Origin: Sebastes aleutianus
Taxonomy: Eukaryota; Chordata; Actinopteri; Perciformes; Sebastidae
Direction of reading: 5' to 3'
DNA: 64,000 nt
NCBI GenBank assembly: GCA_916700875.1
Contig: CAKAKS010000067.1
Coordinates: forward strand, 23,642,591 to 23,706,590
Shown: positions 12,256 to 22,400 of the stretch, piece by piece
How the letters are laid out: each line of letters begins with the position of its first letter
Position numbering within the stretch: the stretch's first letter is position 1
Notes under the pieces: generated by a model
Databases searched by the model: none
Told to the model about the DNA's origin: nothing
What the model saw: only the letters and a program-made list of their open reading frames with translations
Made by a program: the position numbers and the translations under genes

Positions 12256-12267
12256 GCCGCCCCCAAC
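12256..12267 (-). other. Polypurine tract of the BEL/Pao element
   Basis: On the minus strand GTTGGGGGCGGC lies directly before the 3' LTR. This is the expected place and composition for the primer of second-strand synthesis. It is shorter and less pure than many retroviral tracts. Confidence 0.6.
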
Positions 12268-12297
12268 TTTGTGGAGCAAAGTTGAATCAGTTGAAGG

Positions 12298-15200
12298 TCA
12301 GCCAGGAATGTCTTTTGGCAGTGCTGGGAGTCTGATAAGTCGAGCAACAGGTCGTGTGTATGTCTTGTCTTTGACTTGGATCTGGGCAGTCCGCACTCTG
12401 CCATCAGCACCAGGAAGGACTGCTGTAACCTTTCCGACTGGCCATAGTGCACGCGGAAGTTGCTGGTCAATGACAAGGGCGATTGTACCGACAGTTAGAT
12501 CATCCTTTTCTTGTTGCCATTTGGAGCGAGTCTGGAGAGATGGCAGATAGTTCCGGATGAAGTGGATCCAGAATTGATCGATCAGGGCTTGACACTGCCT
12601 CCATCTACGACGGCTGAGGAGCTCTGTGTCTGGGTAAACGACCTGTGGTGTTGATGGATCAGGCCGCCCCATCAGCAGCATATTAGGAGTGATTGGATCT
12701 GGGTCTGCGACATCTGATGAGGTGTAACCAAGGGGCTTGGAGTTGACAATACCCTCGACTTCGATGAGAATTGTTCTCAAGACCTCCTCCGTGACCGTCT
12801 GAGATCCCAGGGTGGTGTGTAGAGTGGATTTAATGGAGCGGATCTCACGCTCCCAGGAACCACCAAAATGTGGTGCATACGAGGGGTTGAACTGGAAGTG
12901 AATCTGCTGACTGGCGAGTTGTGACTGTAGAGATGGGGTAAGTGATTCGAAAGCCTCTTTGAGTTCAGAGCTACCGCCTTTGAAGTTCGTGCCTTGGTCA
13001 GATAGCAGCTCGAAGGGTTTTCCTCGTCTGGCAATGAAGCGACGGAGTGCCATCAGAAAAGAGTCCGTATCCATACTGGCTAGCAGATCAATGTGCACAG
13101 CATGGGTTGTTAGGCACTTGAATACTATGCCCCATCGTTTCTCTGTGCGCCGTCCAATCTTGATGAGGTAAGGTCCAAAACAGTCCATGCCCGTTGAATA
13201 GAATGCTGGGCAGTGGAGCCGTAAGCTGGAGGGTGGAAGGTCGGCCATTTTGGGGATGACTGGCTTACTGCGCCATTTCCGGCATTCAGGACAGTTGTAC
13301 TGGTGTTTGCGGACTGCCTCTCTCCCACGAAGGATCCAGAATCGTCTGCGTAGCTCAGCAAAGACTCTCTCAGATCCTGGGTGGGCAAGCCGGCTTTCAA
13401 AGTCCTGGATGATGAGTTTGGTGATGTGATGATGAGGGTCCAGTACAACTGGATGCAGAGTATCTTGGCAGAGGTTATCACATCTACGGAGCCGCCCCCC
13501 CACGCGGATCAACAGGGTTTCTTGATCATATTCAGGATCCAAGGTGAGTAGTCTGCTGCTTGATGGTACTGATTTCTGGGATGACAGGAGGGTGACTTCT
13601 TCTGGAAAAGAGTCTCTCTGTACCTGTCTGAAGAGGGCCAGTTCAGCTTTCTTGTAGTCATCGGCCGTTGGGTCTGAGGCCGTGGCCGCCCCATGACATG
13701 CTTGGACCGAAGCTTCAAGCAATTCACTGAAGCTGTTGAAGGTACTGGCGTCCACCGCACATGGATCAGGCGTCACAGAGAGATGGCCACAGAAGTTGGC
13801 TTTACGCAGTTCAACTGGATCATCAGGTGAGGAGATGTCTGGAGATGCAGGCCAGGATGATTCATTTTCCCACAAGAATGGAGGTCCGTGGCTCCAGCGG
13901 TTGTGGCCAAGGAGCTGCGACAGAGTCAGACCTCGGGTTATGTCATCAGCGGGATTGTCTCTTGTGCTAACATACTGCCAGGGACTACCCTCTGTCAGCT
14001 CCTGGATGTCCGCAACTCTGGTGCCAACAAATACCTTATAGCGGCAAGATTGTGATTGCAGCCAATTTAGGACTGTGGTAGAGTCAGTCCAATAGATGAT
14101 GCTGGAGATGTTCAGGGTAAGCTCCTTTTGCAGGACAGTAGCAAGCTGGGCACCAATGTGTGCAGCGCAGAGTTCCAGCCTTGGGATGGATTGCTGACGG
14201 ACTGGGGCAACTCGGGATCTTGCTGCTAGGAATGCCACTTGGATTTCACCTGTATGGTCCACTGTCCGAAGGTAGGCTACGGCCCCGTATGCTTTCTCCG
14301 ATGCATCTGAAAAGATGTGTATGCTTTGGGTGCAGGCGGAGAAGTCTGTCTCTGGATGAGTGTAACATCTGGGAAGAGAGATGGTAGGGAGCTGATGAAG
14401 TTCACTCTCCCAGGCATGCCACAGCTGGAGTAGGTCATCCGGCAGCTGTGGGTCATCCCAATCTCTTCTCTTACTCCAGAGACGCTGCACCAGCATTTTA
14501 GCCCGGGTGGTGTAGGGAATGAGCAGGCCAAGGGGGTCGTACTGTCTGGCTAGGACCCGATAGATGCTGCGCATAGTCAGTTCAGGGTGCTCAGTGTGGC
14601 GAAGCTGGTAGGTGATGGTGTCTGACGTACAGTGCCACAGCAGCCCCAGAGTCCGCTCTGGTGGATCAGTCCCATCTGTTGATAGCCAGAGTTCACTACT
14701 CTCCGATAGTGATCCTGGCGGCATGTGACTGACGATGTCTGGAGCATTGGTAGCCCACTGGCGTAGTTCGAACCCACCTGAGAGTAGGAGCTGCTGTAGC
14801 TTGTTGACAAGTTGCTTGGCTTCTGGTACTGAGGGGAAGCTCTGAAGGAGGTTGTCAACGTAGAAGCAGTGCTCCATTGAGTGGCGGATATCTTCACCTG
14901 GGCTACTGTGATCCAGGACATGTCTCTGGAGAGCAAAGGTGGCACAACACGGACTGCACGTTGTTCCAAATGGCAGCACCTGCCATTCATAGATGTCGGG
15001 TGATGTGCTTGAATCCATGTCTCTCCAGAGGAATCGGAGGAAGGGTTTGTCCTCAGGCAAGAGGTGGACCTGGTGAAACATCCCCTTTATATCGCTGCTC
15101 ACTGCGATGGGATACTCCCTGAAGCGGAGCAGCACGCCGAGTAGAGTGGATCCCAATGTGGGTCCTGGAAGGAGGTGTTCATTGAGGCTGGCACCGTGAC

Positions 15201-18147
15201 GTGTGAATGAACAATTAAACACAATGCGATCTTTACCATTATGTTGGACCATAAGGTGAGGTAGGTACCAGGAGTTGGTGCTGGCTTGTGTTTCAGCAGG
15301 AGTGAGTTTTCTGACGTAGCCCGCATCCAACAGCTTCTTAATCTCACGGTTGTAGATATCTGCTCTAGCAGGGTCCTTAGATAGGCGTTTTTCAGTCCCA
15401 CGTAGGTGACCCAGCACTGACTCTTTTGACGAATGGAGAGGAGGGACGTCTTCCTTCCATAGTAGGGGGGTAGCATACCTTTCAATGCCATCCACTTCCA
15501 CTCTGATGGTCTTCTCTTCTAGCATCCTGACCGCTGCCGTGTCTTGTTTTGACCGTGTGATGAGCTTCTCATTCCGGTAAGGTAGAACATCCATCTGCCA
15601 GAGTTTAGTCACATGACCGAGAAGTTCGGCAGATGGACTCTGGGTGTTGGTGAGCAGGCACTGAGGAGTGGAGGACTGGTGCAGAAGGACTTTGGCAGGG
15701 CCTTGAAGTGTCCAACCAAGTCGTGTCTTGAGTGCTGCTGGTCCACCTGGAGGCCCTAAGTGCACGGGCTTGACTGGAATGACGAGATGAGGATAGTCTG
15801 AACCAATGAGCAGCAGCGGTTGTGCCTGACTGAATGAGTGGAGAGGCAGGCCTCTGAGGTGACGGTAAGTCTTCTGCAGGGCATCGATGGGATGAGAATG
15901 CTTGGAGAGACCGAGTTCTGTTGCAGTGAATGCTCTGTGGACACGGAACCGTTTCTGGGGGTTAACGGCGGAGGACACAGAGAAGGAGACTGACTTTCCT
16001 GACACAGTCCTGATGTCTTGACGGATGGTTCTGAGTGCCAGGTCCTCACGCTGTCCCTGAAGTCCCAGCTCTTGGGCAGCACTGTGGAGCAGGATTGTGC
16101 GCTCAGACCCATCGTCAAGGATTGCATATGTCTCGATCCTCCTTTTGCCATTGTAGAGGAACACCTTAACCATCTTCAGAAGCACACAGCTGCTTCGCCA
16201 AGCGGGATCTAGGTAGTACGTCACTGGCTGAATCGTTTCTGGGGCTGGCATCTCTGGTCTTACAGATGTTGATGAGTTAACATCATGTAGTACTTCCAGG
16301 TGAGTCTGATTGCACTGCTGACATTTGGCTTTGAGGTAGCACTGGGCTGCTTGGTGATCCCTTCCACATCTCCAACACCGTTTACCGGATTTGATCCAGG
16401 CTATCTTCTGTTCCTTTGTGAGCTTCTTGACTTCTGAGCACTGGTTGAAGTAATGCTGGATGTTGTCACAGAAGGGGCAATACTTCTTGGGCTTCCCTGG
16501 TTTGTTAACCTGAGACCGTACTTGTGTAGGAGGCTCTGATTCCTTTTTAGGGGGTTCATATCCAAGCAGGACGGTCGTGGAGCGTGCTGCTGGCTTCTGC
16601 TTAGCCATGACACCTCTCTGACGGTCTGGTCGTCCCTGTTGTGGTGGCCGTGATTGTTGGTTCTGTACGTCATCATCTTGAATACGGACTTCGTACTCTA
16701 GCCACTCAGCAAAGTCCAGCAAAGTTGGGATGGGTGTGCGAAGGGGATTGATGTAGCGCTTGAATTGTGCTCTCAGGTCATGTGGCAGCTTTGACAGCAA
16801 ACGTGCGATGTGCGACCCGCACTCCAATTCTGATCTCCCTTCTTTTCCCAGCTGGTCAAGCATTCCAACTAGGGCCCTCACCTTCAGTGCAAACAGGCGA
16901 AATCCTCTGCTGTCACCGCTTTTGACTGCAGGCTCATCTAGGACCTCAGTGATGCGCTGCAGAGCCAATTTGTGAGGCTGGCCATACAGCTCTATCAGAG
17001 AGGCCATAGTCTTACTGTAGGGTTCCCTGCTGTTACTGTAGGAGTCGGCGATCAGAAGGGCGTCTTCCAGCTTAAGATGGTCGACGAGGATCTGGAATTT
17101 GAAGCGTTCCGTAGCGTCGTCAGGCAGAATATTGTCAAGTGCTATCTTCAAGCGGGCGAACTGACGAGGATCATCATCAGTGAAGTATGGAATGTGAGGC
17201 ATTGGTCCACGATACGTTTTCTCCTGACGATGTGGAGATTGTGGCTGATTGTAGCTTCTCCATTCCCTTGAATCAGCAGGTGGCAAGTGAGGAGAGTCAC
17301 CTGACAGATAATGAGAGCGAGCAGGTGGTCCGCGAGGAAGAGTGTATGGTTCTGCATATTCTGGTGTGGGTTCTCTGAGCGAGTGTGACCCTGCAGCGTA
17401 GTCCGGCTTAATAGTCATATTCCGGAGATGATCGTTCAGCTCAGTAACAAACTGAGGTCGAGGATGCAGTTGAGGGTGCATCATCAGGAGTGAATCCTGA
17501 GCTGTTTCGCTGACTGGGGGTAGGTATGACGCTGGCGGTGGTGGCGGAGGGAATGACTCCACAACTTGATGTACATACAGTGGCGGAGGTGACTCAGGCC
17601 ACGGCAGATCTCGCAGGTCATCCTCTGGTTGGTTGAAAGGCTGTCTAGTAGGCTGCAGCGGGGTAGATGCATAGCCTGGAGCAGGGGTCTGTGTGACAGA
17701 GATGCCGATGTCCTCGAACTTGGGGAGATGCCTTTGACTGGGAACCTCATAGAATGAAGTGGGAGGTTGAGGGGGAGCTAATGGTCGCGGCGTGAGAACG
17801 CTGAGGAGGGATTGCATCTCTCGCCTGAGCTGGTTGTTGTCCTCCCTCATGTCTCTCAGTTCTGACAAGACCACTTCTGGAACGAGGTTCTGGGGAGTCC
17901 GTCCATCAGAAGTGACTTTAGTTGCATCGTGGTATCTGCTATCTCCCTCGGCGGAGTGGTCATAGAGTGTGTGTGACTGAGGTAGCCGTCGTCTTGGAAG
18001 ACTCACCAGGAAGTCGTCGAGATATCGTGGTGGACGAACATCACGGCGAGGACGAGCGTTACCATCGGGGAATGCCATAATGCTGTGGAAACTGTAACTC
18101 CGGCTCGAAGGACCATGTAAAATAGGCGTTGGTGTAATGGATACCAA
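12298..18147 (-). CDS. BEL/Pao retrotransposon Gag-Pol polyprotein, apparently intact
   Basis: One uninterrupted frame spans 1949 codons. The first 23 residues would come from the LTR and primer-site region; the natural start is probably the Met at 18078 (MAFPDG...). Domains in order are: Pro-rich N-terminus (about 100-310); DUF1759-type Gag region (about 320-480); CCHC knuckles (CPFC at 557, CWRCGRDHQAAQC at 591-603); aspartic protease with DDGS at 678-681; reverse transcriptase with YVDN at 1096-1099; RNase H (FSDAS near 1279, TDS near 1354); integrase zinc site (H1589, H1615, C1619, C1622) and core D1655, D1717, E1766; DUF5641-type C-terminus. There is no env. The order protease, RT, RNase H, integrase and the DUF1758/1759-like parts place it in BEL/Pao. 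YVDN replaces the usual YVDD. The open frame and near-identical LTRs suggest recent activity. Confidence 0.96.
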   Translation of the reverse strand: MVSITPTPILHGPSSRSYSFHSIMAFPDGNARPRRDVRPPRYLDDFLVSLPRRRLPQSHTLYDHSAEGDSRYHDATKVTSDGRTPQNLVPEVVLSELRDMREDNNQLRREMQSLLSVLTPRPLAPPQPPTSFYEVPSQRHLPKFEDIGISVTQTPAPGYASTPLQPTRQPFNQPEDDLRDLPWPESPPPLYVHQVVESFPPPPPPASYLPPVSETAQDSLLMMHPQLHPRPQFVTELNDHLRNMTIKPDYAAGSHSLREPTPEYAEPYTLPRGPPARSHYLSGDSPHLPPADSREWRSYNQPQSPHRQEKTYRGPMPHIPYFTDDDPRQFARLKIALDNILPDDATERFKFQILVDHLKLEDALLIADSYSNSREPYSKTMASLIELYGQPHKLALQRITEVLDEPAVKSGDSRGFRLFALKVRALVGMLDQLGKEGRSELECGSHIARLLSKLPHDLRAQFKRYINPLRTPIPTLLDFAEWLEYEVRIQDDDVQNQQSRPPQQGRPDRQRGVMAKQKPAARSTTVLLGYEPPKKESEPPTQVRSQVNKPGKPKKYCPFCDNIQHYFNQCSEVKKLTKEQKIAWIKSGKRCWRCGRDHQAAQCYLKAKCQQCNQTHLEVLHDVNSSTSVRPEMPAPETIQPVTYYLDPAWRSSCVLLKMVKVFLYNGKRRIETYAILDDGSERTILLHSAAQELGLQGQREDLALRTIRQDIRTVSGKSVSFSVSSAVNPQKRFRVHRAFTATELGLSKHSHPIDALQKTYRHLRGLPLHSFSQAQPLLLIGSDYPHLVIPVKPVHLGPPGGPAALKTRLGWTLQGPAKVLLHQSSTPQCLLTNTQSPSAELLGHVTKLWQMDVLPYRNEKLITRSKQDTAAVRMLEEKTIRVEVDGIERYATPLLWKEDVPPLHSSKESVLGHLRGTEKRLSKDPARADIYNREIKKLLDAGYVRKLTPAETQASTNSWYLPHLMVQHNGKDRIVFNCSFTRHGASLNEHLLPGPTLGSTLLGVLLRFREYPIAVSSDIKGMFHQVHLLPEDKPFLRFLWRDMDSSTSPDIYEWQVLPFGTTCSPCCATFALQRHVLDHSSPGEDIRHSMEHCFYVDNLLQSFPSVPEAKQLVNKLQQLLLSGGFELRQWATNAPDIVSHMPPGSLSESSELWLSTDGTDPPERTLGLLWHCTSDTITYQLRHTEHPELTMRSIYRVLARQYDPLGLLIPYTTRAKMLVQRLWSKRRDWDDPQLPDDLLQLWHAWESELHQLPTISLPRCYTHPETDFSACTQSIHIFSDASEKAYGAVAYLRTVDHTGEIQVAFLAARSRVAPVRQQSIPRLELCAAHIGAQLATVLQKELTLNISSIIYWTDSTTVLNWLQSQSCRYKVFVGTRVADIQELTEGSPWQYVSTRDNPADDITRGLTLSQLLGHNRWSHGPPFLWENESSWPASPDISSPDDPVELRKANFCGHLSVTPDPCAVDASTFNSFSELLEASVQACHGAATASDPTADDYKKAELALFRQVQRDSFPEEVTLLSSQKSVPSSSRLLTLDPEYDQETLLIRVGGRLRRCDNLCQDTLHPVVLDPHHHITKLIIQDFESRLAHPGSERVFAELRRRFWILRGREAVRKHQYNCPECRKWRSKPVIPKMADLPPSSLRLHCPAFYSTGMDCFGPYLIKIGRRTEKRWGIVFKCLTTHAVHIDLLASMDTDSFLMALRRFIARRGKPFELLSDQGTNFKGGSSELKEAFESLTPSLQSQLASQQIHFQFNPSYAPHFGGSWEREIRSIKSTLHTTLGSQTVTEEVLRTILIEVEGIVNSKPLGYTSSDVADPDPITPNMLLMGRPDPSTPQVVYPDTELLSRRRWRQCQALIDQFWIHFIRNYLPSLQTRSKWQQEKDDLTVGTIALVIDQQLPRALWPVGKVTAVLPGADGRVRTAQIQVKDKTYTRPVARLIRLPALPKDIPG
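18099..18115 (-). other. Primer-binding site complementary to tRNA-Tyr
   Basis: The + strand reads TCCGGCTCGAAGGACCA directly beside the 5' LTR. This equals the last 17 bases of eukaryotic tRNA-Tyr including its CCA, so the minus-strand element RNA can pair with that tRNA. The spacing to the LTR is zero, as is usual for a primer site. Confidence 0.85.
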
Positions 18148-19041
18148 ACTTGTGACCTTAGTGATGCTGAGTGAATGAACCCTTAGATGATGGTTCTATG
18201 AATGTCATTTACAATCTCCACAGGTTGTCCGGTAAGAACATGAATATGATGATGATGTATCAATTAGTCCAGGTCACACACACTCTCTTTGAGATACCAC
18301 TCATTTATTGATTGAAGATGGTTTTTAAATCCTTTTGTGAATAGTGTGGATAGTGGTTACTAAATACAGAAAATAAAATAGAAAACATGAGCAGGTATTA
18401 GTAACATGAAGTAATAATAAACAAACAGTATTGTATGTAATTAAATGTAAGCTAAACAGTTTAAAACAGGAATAAAAGGAAGAGAACGCAGCCTTCTGAA
18501 CTTTAAGGGAGCGTCAACAAATAGCAGACTCAGGCTCTCAGGCAGTACAATGAGCAGAGTGCACACAGAGGGTGATATGAGTAATTGTGCGACGGTCCCT
18601 TAATGACGGCCGCATATGCCCGTTCACTGCGCTGTTCTAACTTAAATGATGTTGACACAAAAACACACAACTTATCATTCAAACTCTTATAGACAAACGA
18701 GTATGAGTATTATAACATGATACAGGTGACTTTAGAATTATTATAACGATGCAGTTACTAAACAATAGACAACTATAACAAATACTCACTTTCTCATGGA
18801 CGCACAGGAAAAGACCATATCAATAATAAATAGAAAAGAGTCCAGAAAGGTGCAACACTGATACTGAGCTGAGTTGGAGGAAAATGAGGCTTGCGATCTG
18901 CGCAGAAGGTGATTGGAATAACAGCACTCTCTGATCATGTGAAGACCATGCGCCAAGCCACAGACTATTGGTCCGTGCATGTGATCAATGCATGGGCTGG
19001 TGAGGGGATGCTTTTGGTTAAACTGCTGCACCTTCTGAACA
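18116..19041 (-). repeat. BEL/Pao 5' LTR (right on + strand)
   Basis: This 926-bp repeat, bounded by TG and CA, is the partner of 11328-12255. It should carry the promoter of the element, read leftwards. The target duplication CATTG follows at 19042-19046. Confidence 0.96.
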
Positions 19042-19487
19042 CATTGAGTTGATAGAACATGTCCCGCCCCAAGGGAGGACAGAGGGTGCTCGACCCCCAC
19101 GATGCTCACAACCACTTCACACACACAGGCTGCCCTTTCCCCTCTGACCTGCAGGGTCGCTGTTGAGGCATTTTAATTAGGATTTAAATAATGGATTTTT
19201 TTCCAAAGAAGAGAGAAAAAATATTTCATAAATGATACTGAGATTTGATTATGGTTTATTTCAACCAATTACTGTTTTTTTATACTTTGATCTCCCTCTT
19301 GCCTCTACGATACGATATGATACGATACAACTTTATTGTCAGTTTGCACTGAAATTCATTCTGCATCCCGAAACCGCTCAATTGGACGAGGAACCGCTAT
19401 GGATGAGCCTTCACTGTTGGTGATGGTCTTTACTGTTAGACGTAATTGCAGATGTAATTCCGGAAAAAGGGTACGCCCGAGCAGGAA

Positions 19488-22400
19488 TTAGAGCTGAAAC
19501 ACACATTTTAAACCCATCATATTCAAGTCATGTCCAACTACAGTGTGTTATCAGATTGTGTTCTGTACAGATTATATCAGATAGCACTATCAATACTGAA
19601 TTGATTATTATGAATGGTTTTATCATAGAGATCAAAGACAGAATTGGACATGAATGTCGATTTGAGAAGACAGAACAAGGTTAGTTACCTCATCCAGGAC
19701 TCTAGCTATGGTGTCTCCATTTATCTCATGATCGGTCTGAACAGATGTCTGGAGGATTATAACTGTGGGACATATAAAAGGAAATTCTTTAAAATCACTT
19801 TGCGGCCTTCGGCACGGAGGTCCACGGTTACCGCCGTTACAATAACCTTTTATTTTGATGGTAGGAAAACGTACCAGAATTCACAATTATGTGGGACAGT
19901 GGTTCTCAAACTGTGGGAGCTCTCTGTATTGGTACGCGGAGGAATCTCTGAAATATTTTTTTATAATTAATAAGAAATAGGGCTGACCCATAACTCGTAT
20001 TTTCATCGTTATCATATGAACATGCGCGATGAACACATCGCAAAAGGCTGTCTGGAACGCGATGAATAAGAAAAATCATTATATTTAGGGATGGTTAACG
20101 TAACTCGGTATTAAACTGGCCGCTGCATCTTCTCCTCTGCTGCAGACTGAGCCTCTGTGTTATTAATTTATTATCTTCATAACGTATCGGAGCAGCGTCA
20201 CCCTCGGCTACACAAGACTGAAACTAAAGCTGCCAGTAGGCTGTGTAGTCGGACTGTTTAGGCTAGTTTGTGTCACATATCTCACCTGTTAACTCATCAG
20301 CTGGCTGAAACCAAGCAGCCCCTCTTCACTCTATCAGCCCTAATGTTACTGCAGCAGAGGGAGGTGGACAGAGGACATGAGGGCAGAGGACAGGAGGGCA
20401 GAGGACAGGAGGACAGAGGTTAGAGGACAGGAGGACAGAGGACAGAGGACAGGAGGACAGAGGGCAGGAAGGCAGAGGACAGGAGGACAGAGGTCAGAGG
20501 ACAGGAGGACAGAGGTTAGAGGACAGGAGGACAGGAGAACAGGAGGACAGAGGACAGAGGACAGGAGGGCAGAGGACAGGAGGACAGGAGGGCAGAGGAC
20601 AGGAGGACAGGAGGACAGTGGACAGAGGACAGGAGGACAGAGGACAGAGGACAGAGGACAGAGGACAGAGGACAGAGGACAGAGGACAGAGGACAGAGGA
20701 CAGGAGGGCAGAGGACAGGAGGACAGAGGTTAGAGGACAGGAGGACAGAGGACAGAGGACAGGAGGACAGAGGGCAGGAAGGCAGAGGACAGGAGGACAG
20801 AGGTCAGAGGACAGGAGGACAGAGGTTAGAGGACAGGAGGACAGGAGAACAGGAGGACAGAGGACAGAGGACAGGAGGGCAGAGGACAGGAGGACAGGAG
20901 GGCAGAGGACAGGAGGACAGGAGGACAGTGGACAGAGGACAGGAGGACAGAGGACAGAGGACAGAGGACAGAGGACAGAGGACAGAGGACAGAGGACAGG
21001 AGGACAGAGGGCAGGAAGGCAGAGGACAGGAGGACAGAGGCCAGAGGACAGGAGGACAGGAGGACAGAGGACAGAGGACAGAGGACAGAGGACAGAGGAC
21101 AGAGGACAGAGGACAGAGGACAGGAGGGCAGAGGACAGGAGGACAGAGATCAGAGGACAGGAGAGCAGAGGACAGGAGGACAGGAGGACAGAGGACAGAG
21201 GACAGGAGGACAGAGGACAGGAGAACAGGAGAACAGGAGAACAGGAGGACATAGGACAGAGGACAGGAGGACAGGAGGACAGAGGTCAGAGGACAGGAGG
21301 ACAGAGGTCAGAGGACAGGAGGACAGGAGGGCAGAGGACAGGAGGACAGGAGGGCAGAGGACAGGAGGACAGGAGGACAGGAGGACAGGATGACAGAGGA
21401 CAGAGGACAGGAGGACAGAGGACAGGAGGAAGGACTAATACTGACTGTCTGTGTTCTTCGGTCTTTATAAGCTTCACTTAGTATTTTCATGTCAGGAATA
21501 TGATTTATTTTATTAACATTTTAGATTTGGTTCCAGTGAGATATTAAGGAGTTTATTTGGTGACTTTGCTGTTGTAAACATTTCTGTTGCTGCTCTAGAA
21601 ACAACATTTAGCCTAGTTATATATAAAATACAGTATATATGTATACGTAGAGCTAATATGCACACTTCAATATTTGTTTATTTATCGCAAGTCATATCGT
21701 CATCGCAATATTGAACAGTGTTATCGCACATTGCAGATGTTCCTCATATGGTGCAGGCCTAGTGTGAGAGGCTGCCCCTCAAGTAGTATGAGAGTTGTGT
21801 GAGAGTTTAAGTGCCATATAGGGTAGGCCTACGCTACTGTATTTTAACATCGGTCATAATGGTGGTACTTGGGGAGCCAAATATTTTCTGAGATGGTACT
21901 TGGTGAAAAAAGTTTGAGAACCACTGATGTAGGATATTACTACTGACATTCATGTAATAGTACATCACAACGTCTGCTGTATTAGCCATGCGTTTACTAT
22001 GTGTTATTTGCATTCTAACGCCAGGTGTGAACAGTCAACTTGTGATCCGATCACTCAGGACGCATGCTTGTTCTGGAAAGGGCCTTAGACATCAAGTTGA
22101 ATCATATTGTGCAATCTTAAAATGCACTTACCATCTTCCAATGTCGGTAAATTGCCTGGGGAAACATTGAAAGAAATTAGACTACATTTTGAATCCTCTC
22201 ACTTCAAACTTCAGCTCAATAAAATTTACAGTATACACATTTAAAAGGATCTCTTTTACATCTTCCAATGATTTCAGACAGTGTACTCACTTGTTGTCTG
22301 TTTAATTTAATGTTAATAAAATGTATCAGAATTCACAATTATGTAGGATATCACTACTGACATTCATGTAATATTACGTTACAACGTCTGCTGTATTAGC

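Larger units (their letters stand above)
10896..19416. mobile_element. hAT-like element inserted in the last exon of gene copy B, itself carrying a BEL/Pao element
   Basis: The insert begins CAGTGGCGGTTGG and ends CACTG. Comparison with copy A shows that exon 4 is interrupted exactly here. The 8 bases CTGGTGAC (10888-10895) recur as TTGGTGAT (19417-19424), as expected for an 8-bp hAT target duplication with two later changes. About 0.8 kb belongs to this element once the BEL/Pao insertion is removed. It has no transposase, so it is non-autonomous. A LINE-like tail with (ACGAT)n near 19310-19380 lies inside its right part. Confidence 0.65.

Noticed and set aside
12000..12476. 158-codon minus-strand frame at the end of the BEL/Pao element, and its twin at 18786-19124
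   Set aside because: Both lie in the LTRs and repeat the same text; the first is partly the shadow of the polyprotein frame. No sign of an env or accessory gene.
20377..21481. Long open frames on both strands over the GGACAG array (up to 287 and 252 codons)
   Set aside because: They follow from the stop-free repeat unit and lie inside a transposon; no gene-like composition or signals.
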